A DNA stretch of 64,000 nucleotides, taken from assembly GCA_942159475.1 (NCBI GenBank), contig OW804098.1, positions 111,110,620-111,174,619 of the forward strand. Reading direction: 5' to 3'. The translations under genes were made by a program, and so were the position numbers. This stretch comes from Sthenelais limicola. Lineage: Eukaryota; Annelida; Polychaeta; Phyllodocida; Sigalionidae. The notes beneath the pieces were generated by a model, which worked only from the letters and a program-made list of their open reading frames with translations, ran no database searches and was not told the DNA's origin. Below are positions 1-11,449 of this stretch, piece by piece. Positions within the stretch are counted from its first letter, which is position 1, and the number at the start of each line of letters is the position of its first letter.

Positions 1-199
1 GGATATGGGGTGGGCAAGTGGTCTAAAGCGTTTGGTTGGCCCAGAACTAGGGTACGATTACAAGTTCACCTCCTCTCCCAGGTACTAGAGGAACACCACC
101 ATTCCAGTTATCTAGTCAAAAATACCCCCAAAATATCCATATCAGATCCTCTCATCTTATCTAAAAATGGAGTCCCTGAAAATTAACATAACCTTTTTT
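1..199 (+). repeat. tRNA-like SINE-type repeat, copy 1
   Basis: The sequence has a Pol III A-box-like TGGGCAAGTGG at 11-21 and a B-box-like GGTACGATTAC at 51-61. The intervening GTCTAAAGCG resembles the D-loop of leucine tRNAs. A close copy lies at 58207-58400, and related segments lie near 62790 and 63655. All sit in introns of the EGF-exon module, so at least some copies probably spread by tandem duplication rather than independent insertion. The 5' end may lie outside the window. Confidence 0.55.
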
Positions 200-1597
200 C
201 AGTAGGGCATACTTCTTGGGCGTTACGTGGGGTAGGTACAAGGTTGCAAATTGCCTGATTGCATCCACTTCTCCCTTCCTGAAACCAACGAGATTACCTT
301 TACGGATTTAGGACAACCAATTTACGGACTTAGGACAACCAATTTACAGACTTAGGACAACCAATTTAATGACTTAGGACAACCAATTTAAGGTTAGGTT
401 TAGGGTTACTTTTAGTATTGATTTCTGTTAAACATTCAGCCAGCCAGCGCTAATACAGCCTCTCTCCCTCCATGGCACCCAACCCGCCTGTAGACTGGGT
501 GACATCAGCATCCGAATAGCTTTGGGGCCAGGAATCCCCCACCAAAGCGAGGTACCCTTACAACTCTGAGTGTACTCTGTGCGGGCTCTGTTGAGTTGAA
601 ACATCAAAGTGGTATACATTTTCTGGATCAAGGAAAGTTAAACGCAGCAAGGAAGGCCTATACTATAGGCTATATTTATTTTGGGGGAAGGAAATTGGTT
701 ATATTTCAAAAGATCTGAATGGCTAATATTGTTTTTATATTTAATAATAAAGGATCGCCATCCTCCTCGAAGGAATCGTCACGTTTGCAATGAACAGCTG
801 AGCCAGGCACCCGGCTGGCTATAGCCTATACACACAGGCAATGGTTGTCAGGTGTTTTGCTTGACGAGGTCTGCAGCCGATCTTCTAGATCGTCTGCAGA
901 CATTTATATTATAGCAGAAGAATCTATATTTCGTTAGCTTTTTAATGGAATAATCCCGGAGTTTCTACCTTAAATATGACAGCAATACATCCATGTGATA
1001 ATCCTAGATTCTCTATGTTTGTTTTGAAATCCATTACGACCTAATTCCTAGTGTCCTGATCACGTGACAGCTTGCAAGCATCATCATTGGCTGAGAGGCT
1101 GTGCGCGCAGCTTTGACCTTGCTCAATACACTATGAGAAGCCTTACGTATCATTTCCCATGCATTTCAGTCATGTGGCCCAACTTTCACGGTGGGTCGAT
1201 CGGCCGATATGGATTCCTAGTGTTAACGAAAGATGAACGAAAGTTGTGATTGACTGATGTGCGTTTCGCTTAATGTGACTTGAGTAAGGTATAGCTTTGT
1301 TATTTTGCTGGCTATTCATGGTCCTGGATGGATACCTTTGTAGGAAAATGAGTGCGAGAAACCTTTTTAAGACCCATGAGTCCCTCTCTGATATTCGCTG
1401 TACAGTTATGGCGATGTGTTTGTAATGTTTCGGTGAATAGCATCCGCTTCTTGAAATAAGCGTTTGGCATCTGTTCGTCAAGTAGCACTCAACAGATCCC
1501 GTACAGAGTGCGACTCACAACGTGGTAGCAGGAAAATCGGCTGCAGACCACGATGTCAGAACAACACACCATCACTAATAAAACGCATACCCAGTTC
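200..1597. mobile_element. 1.4-kb insertion flanked by CCTTTTTT (hAT-like?)
   Basis: The paralogous intron at about 58390-58420 reads straight through this point. Here the sequence is interrupted between CCTTTTTT (192-199) and CCTTTTTT (1598-1605), giving an 8-bp target-site duplication. The ends, CAGTAGGGCATAC and the complement of GCATACCCAGTTC, form only a weak inverted repeat. An 8-bp duplication is typical of hAT elements, but no transposase is visible and the T-run makes the exact duplication length ambiguous. No gene is seen inside. Confidence 0.5.
301..388. repeat. 22-bp tandem repeat, four units
   Basis: There are four consecutive 22-bp units with the shared core TTAGGACAACCAATT. 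They differ only in the first few bases of each unit. The array lies inside the 200-1597 insertion. Confidence 0.9.
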
Positions 1598-1731
1598 CCT
1601 TTTTTGTTAAAATGTCAGGTAATTATGTATTCTGAAGTGTTCACTTGAATTGATTGAAATACATATTTAGATATCCCAATACTAAAATTCAAATACTCTA
1701 GATCATATTATAGCCACACTTGTTGGTCCAG

Positions 1732-1845
1732 GTCAGTGCACATCCAGATATTGTTCTAATGGTGGACGCTGCAGTATTGTTGGTTCAAGTCTCCAGTGCA
1801 CTTGTGTATCACCATGGTCAGGCAGCAGATGTCAGACTAGAACTA
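1732..1845 (+). CDS. Gene 1 EGF exon, type A (acceptor shifted 6 bases)
   Basis: The phase 1-1 exon encodes one EGF-like domain with six cysteines, including [13 protein letters not shown] residues and a [14 protein letters not shown] end. It lacks the Asp/Asn-Glu signature of calcium-binding EGF domains. The position homologous to the acceptor of the other A exons now reads TTG instead of TAG. A new CAG six bases downstream (1729-1731) keeps the same phase, so the exon is two codons shorter (114 rather than 120 bases). The donor is A|GTAAGT. Confidence 0.78.
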
Positions 1846-4330
1846 GTAAGTTACACCATTAACCTTTAGTCCCTGCCATGAAAGTTCCTTAAGCTGTAAC
1901 CTCCTTAGCCAGAGACTGAACAGATAAATGAACTTCATTATCAAAGTAAGAGGTTGCACTAAAGAAACAAAATCATAATGCCCTACTTAACATAAAAGTT
2001 GATTGTAAGAGTGACAAATGTTTATAGCTGTAATCTACTAATATTTTTAGCAGGAGACTAAATGATAAGGGATTTTAACAGTATGCAGGATGAATAAATG
2101 AATTACAAGAATATTTTGTTTTACAGATGTATGCAGTCCTAATCCCTGCCAGAACAATGGATTGTGTCTTGTAAGAGATACAGGGGCCATTTGCTTATGC
2201 CGGAGTGGATGGTCAGGATCAAGGTGTACCACACGTAAGTCATACCTTTAGACAGTGCCTTTTCTCCATTTCTTAGAATTTGTCATTATTCATCAACCAC
2301 AGTGGCCCTAAAGTAAAATTATCATTGTATTATTATTGCTGCTTGGCTAGATCAAATACAGCTGCTTATCACAAGAAACTGCTGGTACAAGACTCTTTAT
2401 TGGATTTAGACATACATAACATCGGAGCTCCTCACAGGAGCGGCCTATATGGTGGGGACCTGACCATGGTTTACCTGAGAAGCATGGCTTTATAATAGTA
2501 ACATTTGTTAGACAATTTTATCTAGATATTCATATACCAACTTTGGAAATGGAGTTCCTGAAAAATAGCTAAAACAATGTTTGTTTAACTAATCTAAAAT
2601 GTTTACCAAAGGGTACAATGCCCCCGTTGCATAACAATCTGCAAGGTCGTAGATTGATTCTATGACATCGTAGACAGCCATCTGCAATGAGTGTATTGCA
2701 TAACTTTCTACAACATACTCTACGACATCGTACATCTCTTGGCATCCACGATCGATTTTCTATGCTGCGCCAATACTGACATGATGAATGTTTTGGGTTA
2801 TTTCTTACTCTAAGAATGGCCACAATTATACTAAAAATCAAACCTGAATACTTATGGTTATGTTTATTTATTTCATGGACAAAATATCGACATCCATCAT
2901 TTTGGTGAAAAAATAAACAATGCTATGTTCACTGTATGAATAATCTGCCTTGCATAACAAACATGCTCTGCGATGCACAGATATCACATTTACCCATATT
3001 AAATATATCAATGGTTAAAAGATGTCAAATTTAGCTATCCGAATATGCCATTATTCAATGTTAAATGATATTTTATGAATTTGATAGATTGCACATTTAT
3101 TTGTTTTTTGAACTTCAAAATAGGTTTCGTAATTTTCTAGCATATTTTTAGGTGAAAGTAATAAAAGCCAGTTTTTATTAATTATAATAAATTACAATTA
3201 TGGATGATGTTCTCCCATACACCATTTCGGCGTTTTTATGTCTCTCTACCTTTAAATTGTCATTTAATGTCATTTTTGAAGTCACAAGGAATCCTCTAAT
3301 TCACGATTCACTATTTTGCAATGCACCTGTCGTTTATTTTTACGAGTCACAAACGGACGTCGTAGTTGTAGAAAAAAATGTTTACGACATCGTAGATAGC
3401 CATTTGTTATGCAATGTCCCCAATGATTTACATACATATTTAGATAACACAATACTAAAACTCACTTCCACCAAGGTGTTTCCAGCTGGGTTTTGTTGAC
3501 TTTGTAGGTTCAGTTCAGTGCACACAGGGCTATTGTGCTAATGGAGGACAGTGTAGAGTTGTTGGTTCTACTCGTGATTGTACTTGTGTATCACCATGGA
3601 TGGGCAGTAGATGTCAGACTAGAACTAGTAAGTTTCACCATTGATCTTTAATCACTGCCATAAATGTTCTTGGGCTATATCCACCTTAACCAGAGACATT
3701 ACAAGATTAATAATCTCTACTTTGGACCTGCTAGTGCACCTGTTAGTCCATAATCCCTAGAGGAAGTTGATCAATTATGCACTAAGTAGTCCTTTAATAT
3801 TCTGGAGAGGAAGTTACAGTTGTGAAAGGGTAAGTCAAGGACATATTGTTGATGGTAACCGTTAAAAGTATATTCCAAGGTGAATCCCCCTCATTCCGTC
3901 CTGTTTGCTCACTCCCCTCCTTCTGCCACAGAAACCCGGCTGTAAAATCCCAGTCTAAATCCATCCTGGGAAATTTAGCGCAAAACCAAATACTCTACAA
4001 GTTAGTTAAAGATACTTAAAAGTCCTTCCAACAAACTTATGACAATTGAATATTTGATTATTTGAATAGTATGCACCATGCTCATTATGGACATCATTGC
4101 AGAATAATTTGCGTGACCTGCAAGATGAAACCATGAGGTTTATGTGCATTATTAATAGTTTGCTCTACACCTTAACACATAGCTTGACTGGAATGGGTCT
4201 TAATGATTGGTTGTATATTGTCACAGATTGTGCCGACCAACATCAAGTCTGTCTGATTTGGGCTGGTTCTGGTCTCTGCTATAGCAGATACATATCGCGG
4301 TTCTGTCCTCGAGCCTGCAGGCTGTGCTGA
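1732..4330 (+). CDS. Gene 1 (3' part): secreted EGF-EGF-EGF-ShKT protein
   Basis: This is the gene-level model: exons 1732-1845, 2127-2234, 3508-3627 and 4227-4330, with phase-1 introns and a TGA stop at 4328-4330. The visible part encodes three EGF-like domains with spacing C-x4-C-x5-C-x8-C-x-C-x8-C and a C-terminal six-cysteine ShKT domain. Domains of this kind are extracellular, disulfide-bonded modules for protein-protein contact or ion-channel binding. They are frequent at the C-terminus of astacins and other secreted invertebrate enzymes. The 5' part, including any catalytic domain, lies left of the window. Its exons and introns closely resemble the EGF exons of the astacin gene downstream, so a tandem paralog is likely. 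That gene 1 is itself an astacin is inference. Confidence 0.72.
2127..2234 (+). CDS. Gene 1 EGF exon, type B
   Basis: This 108-base phase 1-1 exon lies between TTTTACAG and GTAAGT. It encodes one EGF-like domain ([12 protein letters not shown]... CLCRSGWSGSRC) with the same cysteine spacing as type A but a distinct sequence. It matches the exons at 57611, 58873 and 63351, and the decayed copy at 56827. Confidence 0.88.
2621..3421. mobile_element. 0.8-kb terminal-inverted-repeat element with AATG target duplication
   Basis: The paralogous intron near 60058 has TTACAATGATTGACATAC. Here the same sequence is interrupted by 801 bp between AATG (2617-2620) and AATG (3422-3425). Near the ends, TTGCATAACAA and its complement form an inverted repeat, with a run of C at both edges. 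Subterminal TACGACATCGTA-type motifs occur at both ends. No transposase is seen, so it is a non-autonomous DNA transposon; the 4-bp duplication limits the possible superfamilies. Confidence 0.72.
3508..3627 (+). CDS. Gene 1 EGF exon, type A, second copy
   Basis: This 120-base exon is bounded by TTTGTAG and GTAAGT, phase 1-1. It encodes an EGF-like domain (CTQGYCANGGQC...CVSPWMGSRC) that is more diverged from the other A exons than they are from each other, suggesting an older copy. The following intron start still resembles the other A-exon introns. Confidence 0.88.
4227..4330 (+). CDS. Gene 1 terminal exon: ShKT domain and stop
   Basis: After a TCACAG acceptor in phase 1, the exon encodes about 34 residues with six cysteines in ShKT spacing (DC...VC...GLC...RFC.RAC.LC). 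The TGA follows directly after the last cysteine, as is usual for C-terminal ShKT domains. ShKT domains are named for a sea-anemone channel blocker, but most occur as structural modules in metalloproteases and cuticle or mucus proteins. Nothing here indicates a toxin. Confidence 0.82.
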
Positions 4331-5158
4331 AATGCAGGTAAAGCTTTGGTTCTGTTACATTATTTGATTCATTATTGCTGCCATGTCTGAACCAACTGCA
4401 ATTATTTTATTTTCATTTATATCTGTTATGTTTGTGTTGATGATGGGCAGTCCCTCAATGTGTCCTGTATATTTATCAAGAATCTCTTGCAACAATACTG
4501 CACATTTTTTTAAGTTGAAATATTGTTTTACCTCCTTGTTCCATGTAAAGGTTTACATATGCTACCTTGTTAATCTTAATACAACCTGTGGCAGAAGGTA
4601 CCTTGGAGAAATGAAAGGCCAATATGGTACAGCTGAACTAGAAATAAATCTAACAAACAAACTATGAAATGATTAATCAGCATGTCATGCTCTCCGACTA
4701 TAAATGGTTGAATATTATTGGGTATGAGTTTTATTTTATTGTATTAGAAGGCAAGCCTTTTGTTAAACACGGAAGGTATAGCATGCATTTGTAGAGTCAA
4801 AATTCATTGTTTAGAGTAGTAACAGCAGGCACTATCCCAGCCTGGTAGTGTTAGGCAGTAACAATAGGTAATAAAGGACAGGTGGTTGGTAACTCATCTG
4901 TACTTCAACCAGCCTACATGTCCTCATTGTGGCTCTCCATGGTCTTTGAAGCTTTTAGAATATTTTAGGAAGTATATACATGCTACCCAATGGTATATCA
5001 CTGGTGGGGATACCCGTCAACGGACCCTGTACCAAACTTAAGGACATAAAATTATAAATACTGGATTTTTCTTTTAAAACTTAGGATGATGAGTGCCTAA
5101 AGTGAATGTGGGGTTAAGGGTTATGGGAAATAAAGAATCATCTTATCTTATCTTATAC
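4331..5158 (+). other. Probable 3' UTR of gene 1 and a retroelement tail
   Basis: An AATAAA hexamer at 4643-4648 is a candidate polyadenylation signal for gene 1. Further on, GGAAATAAAG near 5130 is followed by three ATCTT-type units ending near 5157. This resembles the 3' tail of a CR1/L2-type LINE or a SINE mobilised by one. No coding capacity is evident. Confidence 0.35.
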
Positions 5159-5518
5159 TAGTTCAATTTATTTGTTATAGTGCTATAATAGATTAATTTG
5201 ATGTTACCATTGGTTTTCCAGGCAATCATTTTATGGCTATTCGATACCAGATGAGACCATTAGAAAGTGTGCAGCCTAGCTCATTCAGAACCACAATAAT
5301 AACAATGGGCATAATGTGTCCCCAAGACCATCAGAACATAACTAACATGGATTATCTATCCTAGAATACGACATCAGTTTGATAACAATCACTGCCACTT
5401 AGGGTATACATTTCTTGGCAACCTAACCCATAGCCATTTTGACAACTCTCTGCAGTATCATGCTTCCCTAACTCATAATGTTTAAGCCTGATATGCTATA
5501 TATCCAAGAAACCTAGAT

Positions 5519-5614
5519 GATCAATTTATTCACTACCCTTATGAAGTCTTCATCTTTTTGATTATTGATCAATTTATTCACTACCCTTATGAAGTCTTCA
5601 TCGTTTTGATTATC
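5519..5614. repeat. 48-bp tandem duplication
   Basis: Two nearly identical 48-bp units begin with GATCAATTTATTCACTACCC and are followed by the start of a third. Confidence 0.88.
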
Positions 5615-5651
5615 AAAATATAGGCCTTTGTTCTTGTCTGAGGATTTCAGT

Positions 5652-5917
5652 AGTTAATACGGCGCTTCCGAGATCAATGTTTTAATCGCACATTAACCAA
5701 AGTTCCTTTAACCTGTTTAGCATAATCAGAGCATGTAAATTCCAAACCCTGTAGAAATTTATTAACTACAACGAAAGTAGCCAGAAACTTCGCGTCATGT
5801 TGCGTATTTCTTAGCTACGGAACTGGAAGTGTATGTGCCGAAAGCACTGCGTCGGAAATAGTTTTTTCCCACCTCTTTTACTCGATAACACCGATCTCGG
5901 AAGCGACGTATTGGAAA
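5652..5917. mobile_element. MITE-like inverted-repeat element
   Basis: TAATACGGCGCTTCCGAGAT at the left is mirrored by the complement of ATCTCGGAAGCGACGTATT at the right, giving about 20-bp inverted ends with few mismatches around a non-coding 0.26-kb body. TA occurs at both edges, consistent with a TA-duplicating family. Confidence 0.6.
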
Positions 5918-8861
5918 CTAAACATTACCCCTCATGTGGGAGCTATAATATCAACACTATTACACTGCTACATATGTGAGAAAGTGAGGAACATGTTTCT
6001 TCATTTGGTATCTAGTTTCTCAGATTCCAGAAATGGATGCTCAGGATAGCAAAATGTAATGGGAAATTTCAAATATTTATAGCTATTCCCATACCACTAG
6101 ATTCAGTTCCAAAACTATTTGACAGGGGAAATCGGTTTCTTTAAGAAGAGGGGAAAGTGAGGGAATTTTGACTTCTATTTGTCCTGTACTGTATGACTTC
6201 TGATGTCCTGTCAACCCTTTGCACCATGAGCACTTTGTAATGAACCATGGTGAAACAGAACCAGAATAACCAGCCCTTCCTTCTATGGATACCCTGTCTA
6301 GGCAAAACACAATTGCTGCACATGGAACAGAGATACAATACAGGTGTATATTTTAGCATGGTCCATCATGGTCAAGCGGTGATCCAGGGGGCAAAGGTTT
6401 GAAGTTGAAAGTCCCCCACTTTCTCTCTTAGAGAAGCCTGCGTCAAATACTTATTTGACAGATTCTTAAATCAAGTTGATTTTGTAAGATCCCTGTATCT
6501 TACCGTATTTTATCTTTATATTTCATTATTAACTGTAAAACTGATCTAAATTCATAGTTAACTCTGCAAGTAAGCTAATTTTAAGTAAGAGAATTAGGTT
6601 ACACCAGATGTTTAGACAAATGTATTAGCCATCCATTAGTAACCAGGACACATCTACAACAAATGTGTATGCTTTCACGAATAAACAATTTCAGTCTGGT
6701 TCCCATGATCTCTTGAGTTGGACTCATTGTTTCTTCTTTAATAACCGTTTTCCAATTATATACAGCTTACTATTATAAAACAACTCACAGACAAGTTGAA
6801 TTTGTTATGACCCGGGGAATTAGCTTGAGGAGAAGGATTCAACACCAACAACCAATATTTTTTACTTTTATACTTCTGATGGATTAAACCTAATTGATGC
6901 GCTGTTACCCCCATAAAAACGGTGTAGGAAACAATTTGTTTAATGCTATATTGTGAGACCACCACCTGCTTCACTAGCTATAAAGAGAGAATGGAACGAG
7001 CCGGCAATAGTCAGACCAATCAGACCCCGGGCCCACTGGACCTCCCTCCCTCCTTTCCCACAGGAGGATGGATCCCTCACTTAGCCTATACCGTACGAGA
7101 AAGAGCCTTCGGCTGGGCACCTCCATCAGAAAGAAGATAAGCAGAACAGAGATCTAAGGATTGAATTAATCAGAAGCCCGCATTTATTAGAGCCTAATGC
7201 ATAGGCCTCTGATGTCCTGTCAGCGGGGTGCGGGAGGGGGGGGGGTGCGGGAGAACGAGGGGGTGATGGATGGAAGAGAGAGGAGAGGGAGTAGGGAGAA
7301 AGATGGAAAGAGCGAGAGGAGAGCTAGAGAGAGACTCGGTAATAGGCCTATTCGCTAATTTCGCTAATGTTTTACCAGCCACTAAGAAAACCAGTCCCCG
7401 GGCCATTGCTTGTGCTCCATTTTTTTTAATTTGAACTAATATTTTCACAGAAAAAATAAAGGCACCTTCTTATAAAGGATATTATCCACATTTTTTAGCA
7501 ATTAAGTTTAATTTGAAATTGTGCACATGGCCTATGTAGGCCTATAAAAAGGTAGCCATCGAAGGCCTAGGCATAATAGTCTTAGCCTGAATCGGAAGCC
7601 TTAGGCTTAGACATCGCACTGCTAACTAGACATAAACACAGTAGGGACTGGGGGTAGTGGAGAATTTGCAATAAATTCTTGTGCAAAATTGTGTGAACCC
7701 CGCTAAAAGTCTAGTGCAAGATTTCTTCCCCCCCCCCCCCCCACACACACACACCTAGCTCCCTTGAAAGTTTGGGCAACATTTCATGAGTGCCCGCCCC
7801 CCCCCCCCCCCCCTACATAATTGTAGTTCTGAGTCTGTGCAAAAAAAGATGCGACCCACCCCAACCCACCCTACCCCCTGACAACCACAGGTCTACACAC
7901 CTTTAGGGTCTGCCCCCCATAAAGGTGGCTTCCCCCTTCAAGGGTCCGTGCAAAAAAGTATGTTAGTCTGTGCAAAAAGGGGAACCCCCTGAAATTTCTC
8001 CTCCCCCCACCCTCCTCCTAGTGATTAAAAATGAACAGTCCCTTATAATTTAATTGATGATTAGATGTAGGCATGAGGGGAAACATTCACAAACAACTAT
8101 GCCAGAGTGATACTTTGGCATAGTTATCCCTAAATAATGTAATGTAAGGAATATTCCCTCCAGTTATAAACTTACATAGGCCTATTATTCTTTATTATGG
8201 TAAATCCGTTGCAGTGCGAAACTGATGGCCTACATAGGGTTAGACTTAGAGACGACCATTGGCTGCATTGCTAATTATATTTATGTAACTTACTTTCACC
8301 GCTGATAACAAGTATTAAGTAATCAGTTATTTTATTAACTATTGATCTATTTAACTTTACAATTAGTGTGAACTTAATGTAACTACTGGCGTTTCCTAGG
8401 GAAACGTTTTCTCATCGGCAGTTACTTGTGTTTGATGTCAAGTTATAGTTACTGTGATGTAGTCATGCTCTGACTGAAAATGTTGAATATTTACCTAAAA
8501 AAACCTTAAACTTGAACTTAGATTACAGCATAATAATGGGCTGAATCACAAGTGGATTTGTGTATATCGGTTCACTAGCTACGTCATGTATCTTGGCGTG
8601 GTCTATTGTAACCCCTCAGTATCATTCATATTGTATGGATAACCATTTGTGAGAACTTGCCCACAACTAAGAGTATAAATTTAGAGGGGAGAGGAGATAG
8701 AAGAGAGAGTCGTGAGAGAGTGAAAAAGAGAAGAGGAGGGTGAGGAGGGGGTGAGTGAGGGAGGGGGAAGAGGGATGGGGAATCAGGGAAAAAGGAATGA
8801 GGAGTTGGGATTAATGAAGGCAGATCTTGTGAAGAGCATAGGGGAGGTGTGTTGAAATTAG
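5918..8861. other. Intergenic, no gene seen
   Basis: This stretch has low-complexity patches: a G/A-rich segment at 7225-7345, C-runs at 7731-7742 and 7796-7813, and a short CA run. Two perfect short hairpins occur: AACTATGCCA/TGGCATAGTT at 8095-8125 and CGTTTCC/GGAAACG near 8390. Open frames are short and lack recognisable domains or splice context. Confidence 0.55.
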
Positions 8862-9050
8862 GTTAATTTTAGTTTTAATTTCCCTTGGAATGAAGGGATA
8901 TATATAAGGTATGGGCCTGTAGATATTTAAGGTTGATTAGTTTAAGTTTTAGTTTCCCTTGGAATGAAGGGATATGTTGAGTTTGGACCTGGAATGGTAT
9001 GTCTTGGTTAGATTAGTTTAATTTTTCCCTTCATTTGAAGGAGTTGTAAA
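8862..9050. repeat. Degenerate tandem repeat, about three units
   Basis: Units carry a CCCTTGGAATGAAGGGATAT core that is itself a short hairpin. They recur around 8880, 8955 and, more diverged, 9025, separated by related T-rich sequence. Confidence 0.65.
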
Positions 9051-9867
9051 GCTACTATTTCTGAGTTTCCATAGTCCTTCCTATTATGTATGTAAAAGTA
9101 TGTAAGAGGTGAGAAAGGCGTGTTGTATGGGTGTAGAAGGCCGGAGCAGGTGGAGATACAATCTGATAGCATCTGATTTCATATATTATATAACACTGAA
9201 TTTTCTCGAATCTGATTGAGACTAAATCAATGATTGGCATTTGTCAGGTCGACTCAATGATTTTCAAGGCTTGTCTCTCGAAAATAAAACTGAACACATA
9301 GGCCTAGTAGACGTGGGTGTGGTGTTTATTCCACCCTTGCTGCGTCGTCCCTATACCTTTAGCATTGTACACTGCATGCACCTGAGTTTGCGGTGTACCA
9401 TGTGCGGTACACCACACCTCAAGTCTACGGAAAACCAAAAGTAGTCCTGTGCCTCATCACTAGAACTACAAAAATATAAATTAATGCACAAGCATTCGTC
9501 AAAATGACGAAGGTAGTGGGAATTTCGAACTTTTGTCACAACGTTCTAACTTAGTACTGTCTAGTCAGTCGAACCTGCCTCTATTCAATGATCATGGAGA
9601 GATTAAAATAACCCTAGTACCGTACAGCGTGGCCATTACGCAAGTAACAATGACACATGTGCATTCCATGACGGCCGTCATTGACGCATTGGCTATCTGA
9701 GAGAACGTCATGATGTAAACAAAGCTATGAAAGGAACTACTCTTTGTGCGAGTGGGATTCTGAAGAAATAAGACTAATTAGAATCAATTAGACGACATAT
9801 TTCTTGAATATTGATAGTTTATAATGTTTTTCACAAGAATTTCCATACTTTTACTTTGTGAAAGGGT

Positions 9868-10030
9868 GGAATAAATCCAGAATCCACCTTGGGTGGAGGT
9901 GGCAATGAGCGCACACCCCTCGTTGCGGAAGGATCCCTTGGGCGCTGTGCGCCCTCGGAAACCTTCCTGCACCTTGGGGTGTACGCTCCTTCCAGCCTCC
10001 ACCCTTGGTGGTTTCCTTCTATTTATTACT
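9868..10030. mobile_element. Hairpin-forming short element
   Basis: The left half (AATAAATCC...CCACCTTGGGTGGAGG...GAGCGCACACCCC) is mirrored by the right half (GGGGTGTACGCTC...CCTCCACCCTTGGTGG...TATTTATT). This gives a 160-bp imperfect palindrome with about 50-bp arms. It looks like a small foldback MITE and has no coding content. Confidence 0.6.
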
Positions 10031-11422
10031 TTATTGCTAGGCCCTACACATATACTTTATCCCAACTTACCTTTTTATCATGTCGGCACCATGTAGATCC
10101 AGTGTTGCAATTTGTTAAAGCTGCATTTTTAGCTATCATGACAAACAAAATCTTTGCATTTTGCATTTATAATGTTTTATAGAACTTATTGTGATTTTAC
10201 ATTTCGATTTCCTTAAAAATTTGTATTGGCCTTTAACTGACTAAAAAATAATATGAAACAGGTTAAATCAGCCGAGAAAATAATCGCAGCCAGTGAGCGA
10301 TAATAAGAAAGGAAAGCTGATGGTGGGTCCCAATGTCTAATGCTTACTGTTGTTAACTGAAAGTACAGCTTTAAGCAAAAACTCACATCTTCTGATTCGC
10401 TCTAGTTGTGTTCTCTGTGCGGGACTTTCCTAACGTCAGCTTGTCAGCTCCTTTGTTGTGTTCTCATACTTCTGTGCTTGTTAAAATGAATGGGTGACTT
10501 TGCACACATGCGTCATGGAATATTTTTCAATTCAGTTAAAGCCAATTATAAATTTAACATTTACAAAATGTGGATGTTTTCACAAGTTGCCTATTATTTT
10601 AAAAACAAGAATACGAGAATATTGAACATCAGTGCCGTATTTAACCATAAATATACCTATAAGATTTCCGGGCAGGTAAATAAAAAATGTACAGGCATGT
10701 TCTTTACATCATTGTTGTATATATGTAATGAATGTCTGTCTATATTTTATGTCTCAGATATTATTGACATGTGCAGTTTGTCTTATGCTATTATTGTTCT
10801 CTATATCTACAATTATGTGCAACCATATCTTGAAATAATCATAATGAATCGTCAAAAATATGTATAAGACACATCAGATATATAGGTTGGCACAACCTAG
10901 TGGTTTCAGTATCAACAGCCATTGGAGGCATAATGTTCTTTTATATCATGATGGGGGGGTTGTACACCCTGAAACAGAGTGACATCTGACCATTGTATGG
11001 CGTCACAGTTGTACTACGTCTGAATTTTAGGCATTTTCTTTTAGAGGCTTCCTATTGGTCAATGCTTGACTAGTTATGGGAGAACCAGGTGAAATCTTAT
11101 GCAGCAGTAAATTTTGTTCTATGGCGCAATAATACTTACTTGATTTACATTTATTCATTACACATATCTCATCTCTAACCACCTCCTTCACACTAGGGGA
11201 ATTGCATAATTTACACCTCAACAGGCGCGCACTTTTACGTCATATGCTTCGGGAGCGGTCACTCAATATGGTGGATCTTTGTACGAACTAGGTAAATAAA
11301 CAAATCAATCCTCACATCAGTAAAAACTTGTGGCCATTGTATAGTCTCCTAGACACGACTCTCATTACATTCTATCTATTCTCAGAGCGATCCTATTGGC
11401 TGTGGACATGGACGTGGACGTG
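10031..11422. other. Intergenic, no gene supported
   Basis: The only long frame (10490-10867, 125 codons) is AT-rich and has no recognisable domain or splice context. I treat it as chance. Nothing else is recognised here. Confidence 0.5.
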
Positions 11423-11449
11423 TATGGCAAGCCATTTGTGTAAGAATTA

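Noticed and set aside
4227..4330. Venom toxin gene
   Set aside because: The ShKT domain is a C-terminal module spliced to EGF exons, not a stand-alone short secreted peptide.
4383..4667. Frame starting with a hydrophobic, signal-peptide-like stretch
   Set aside because: Lies directly after the gene 1 stop in probable 3' UTR, has no cysteine pattern or donor site that fits the astacin frame.
10490..10867. 125-codon frame
   Set aside because: AT-rich, no domain, no splice signals, no homolog recognised; expected by chance in this composition.
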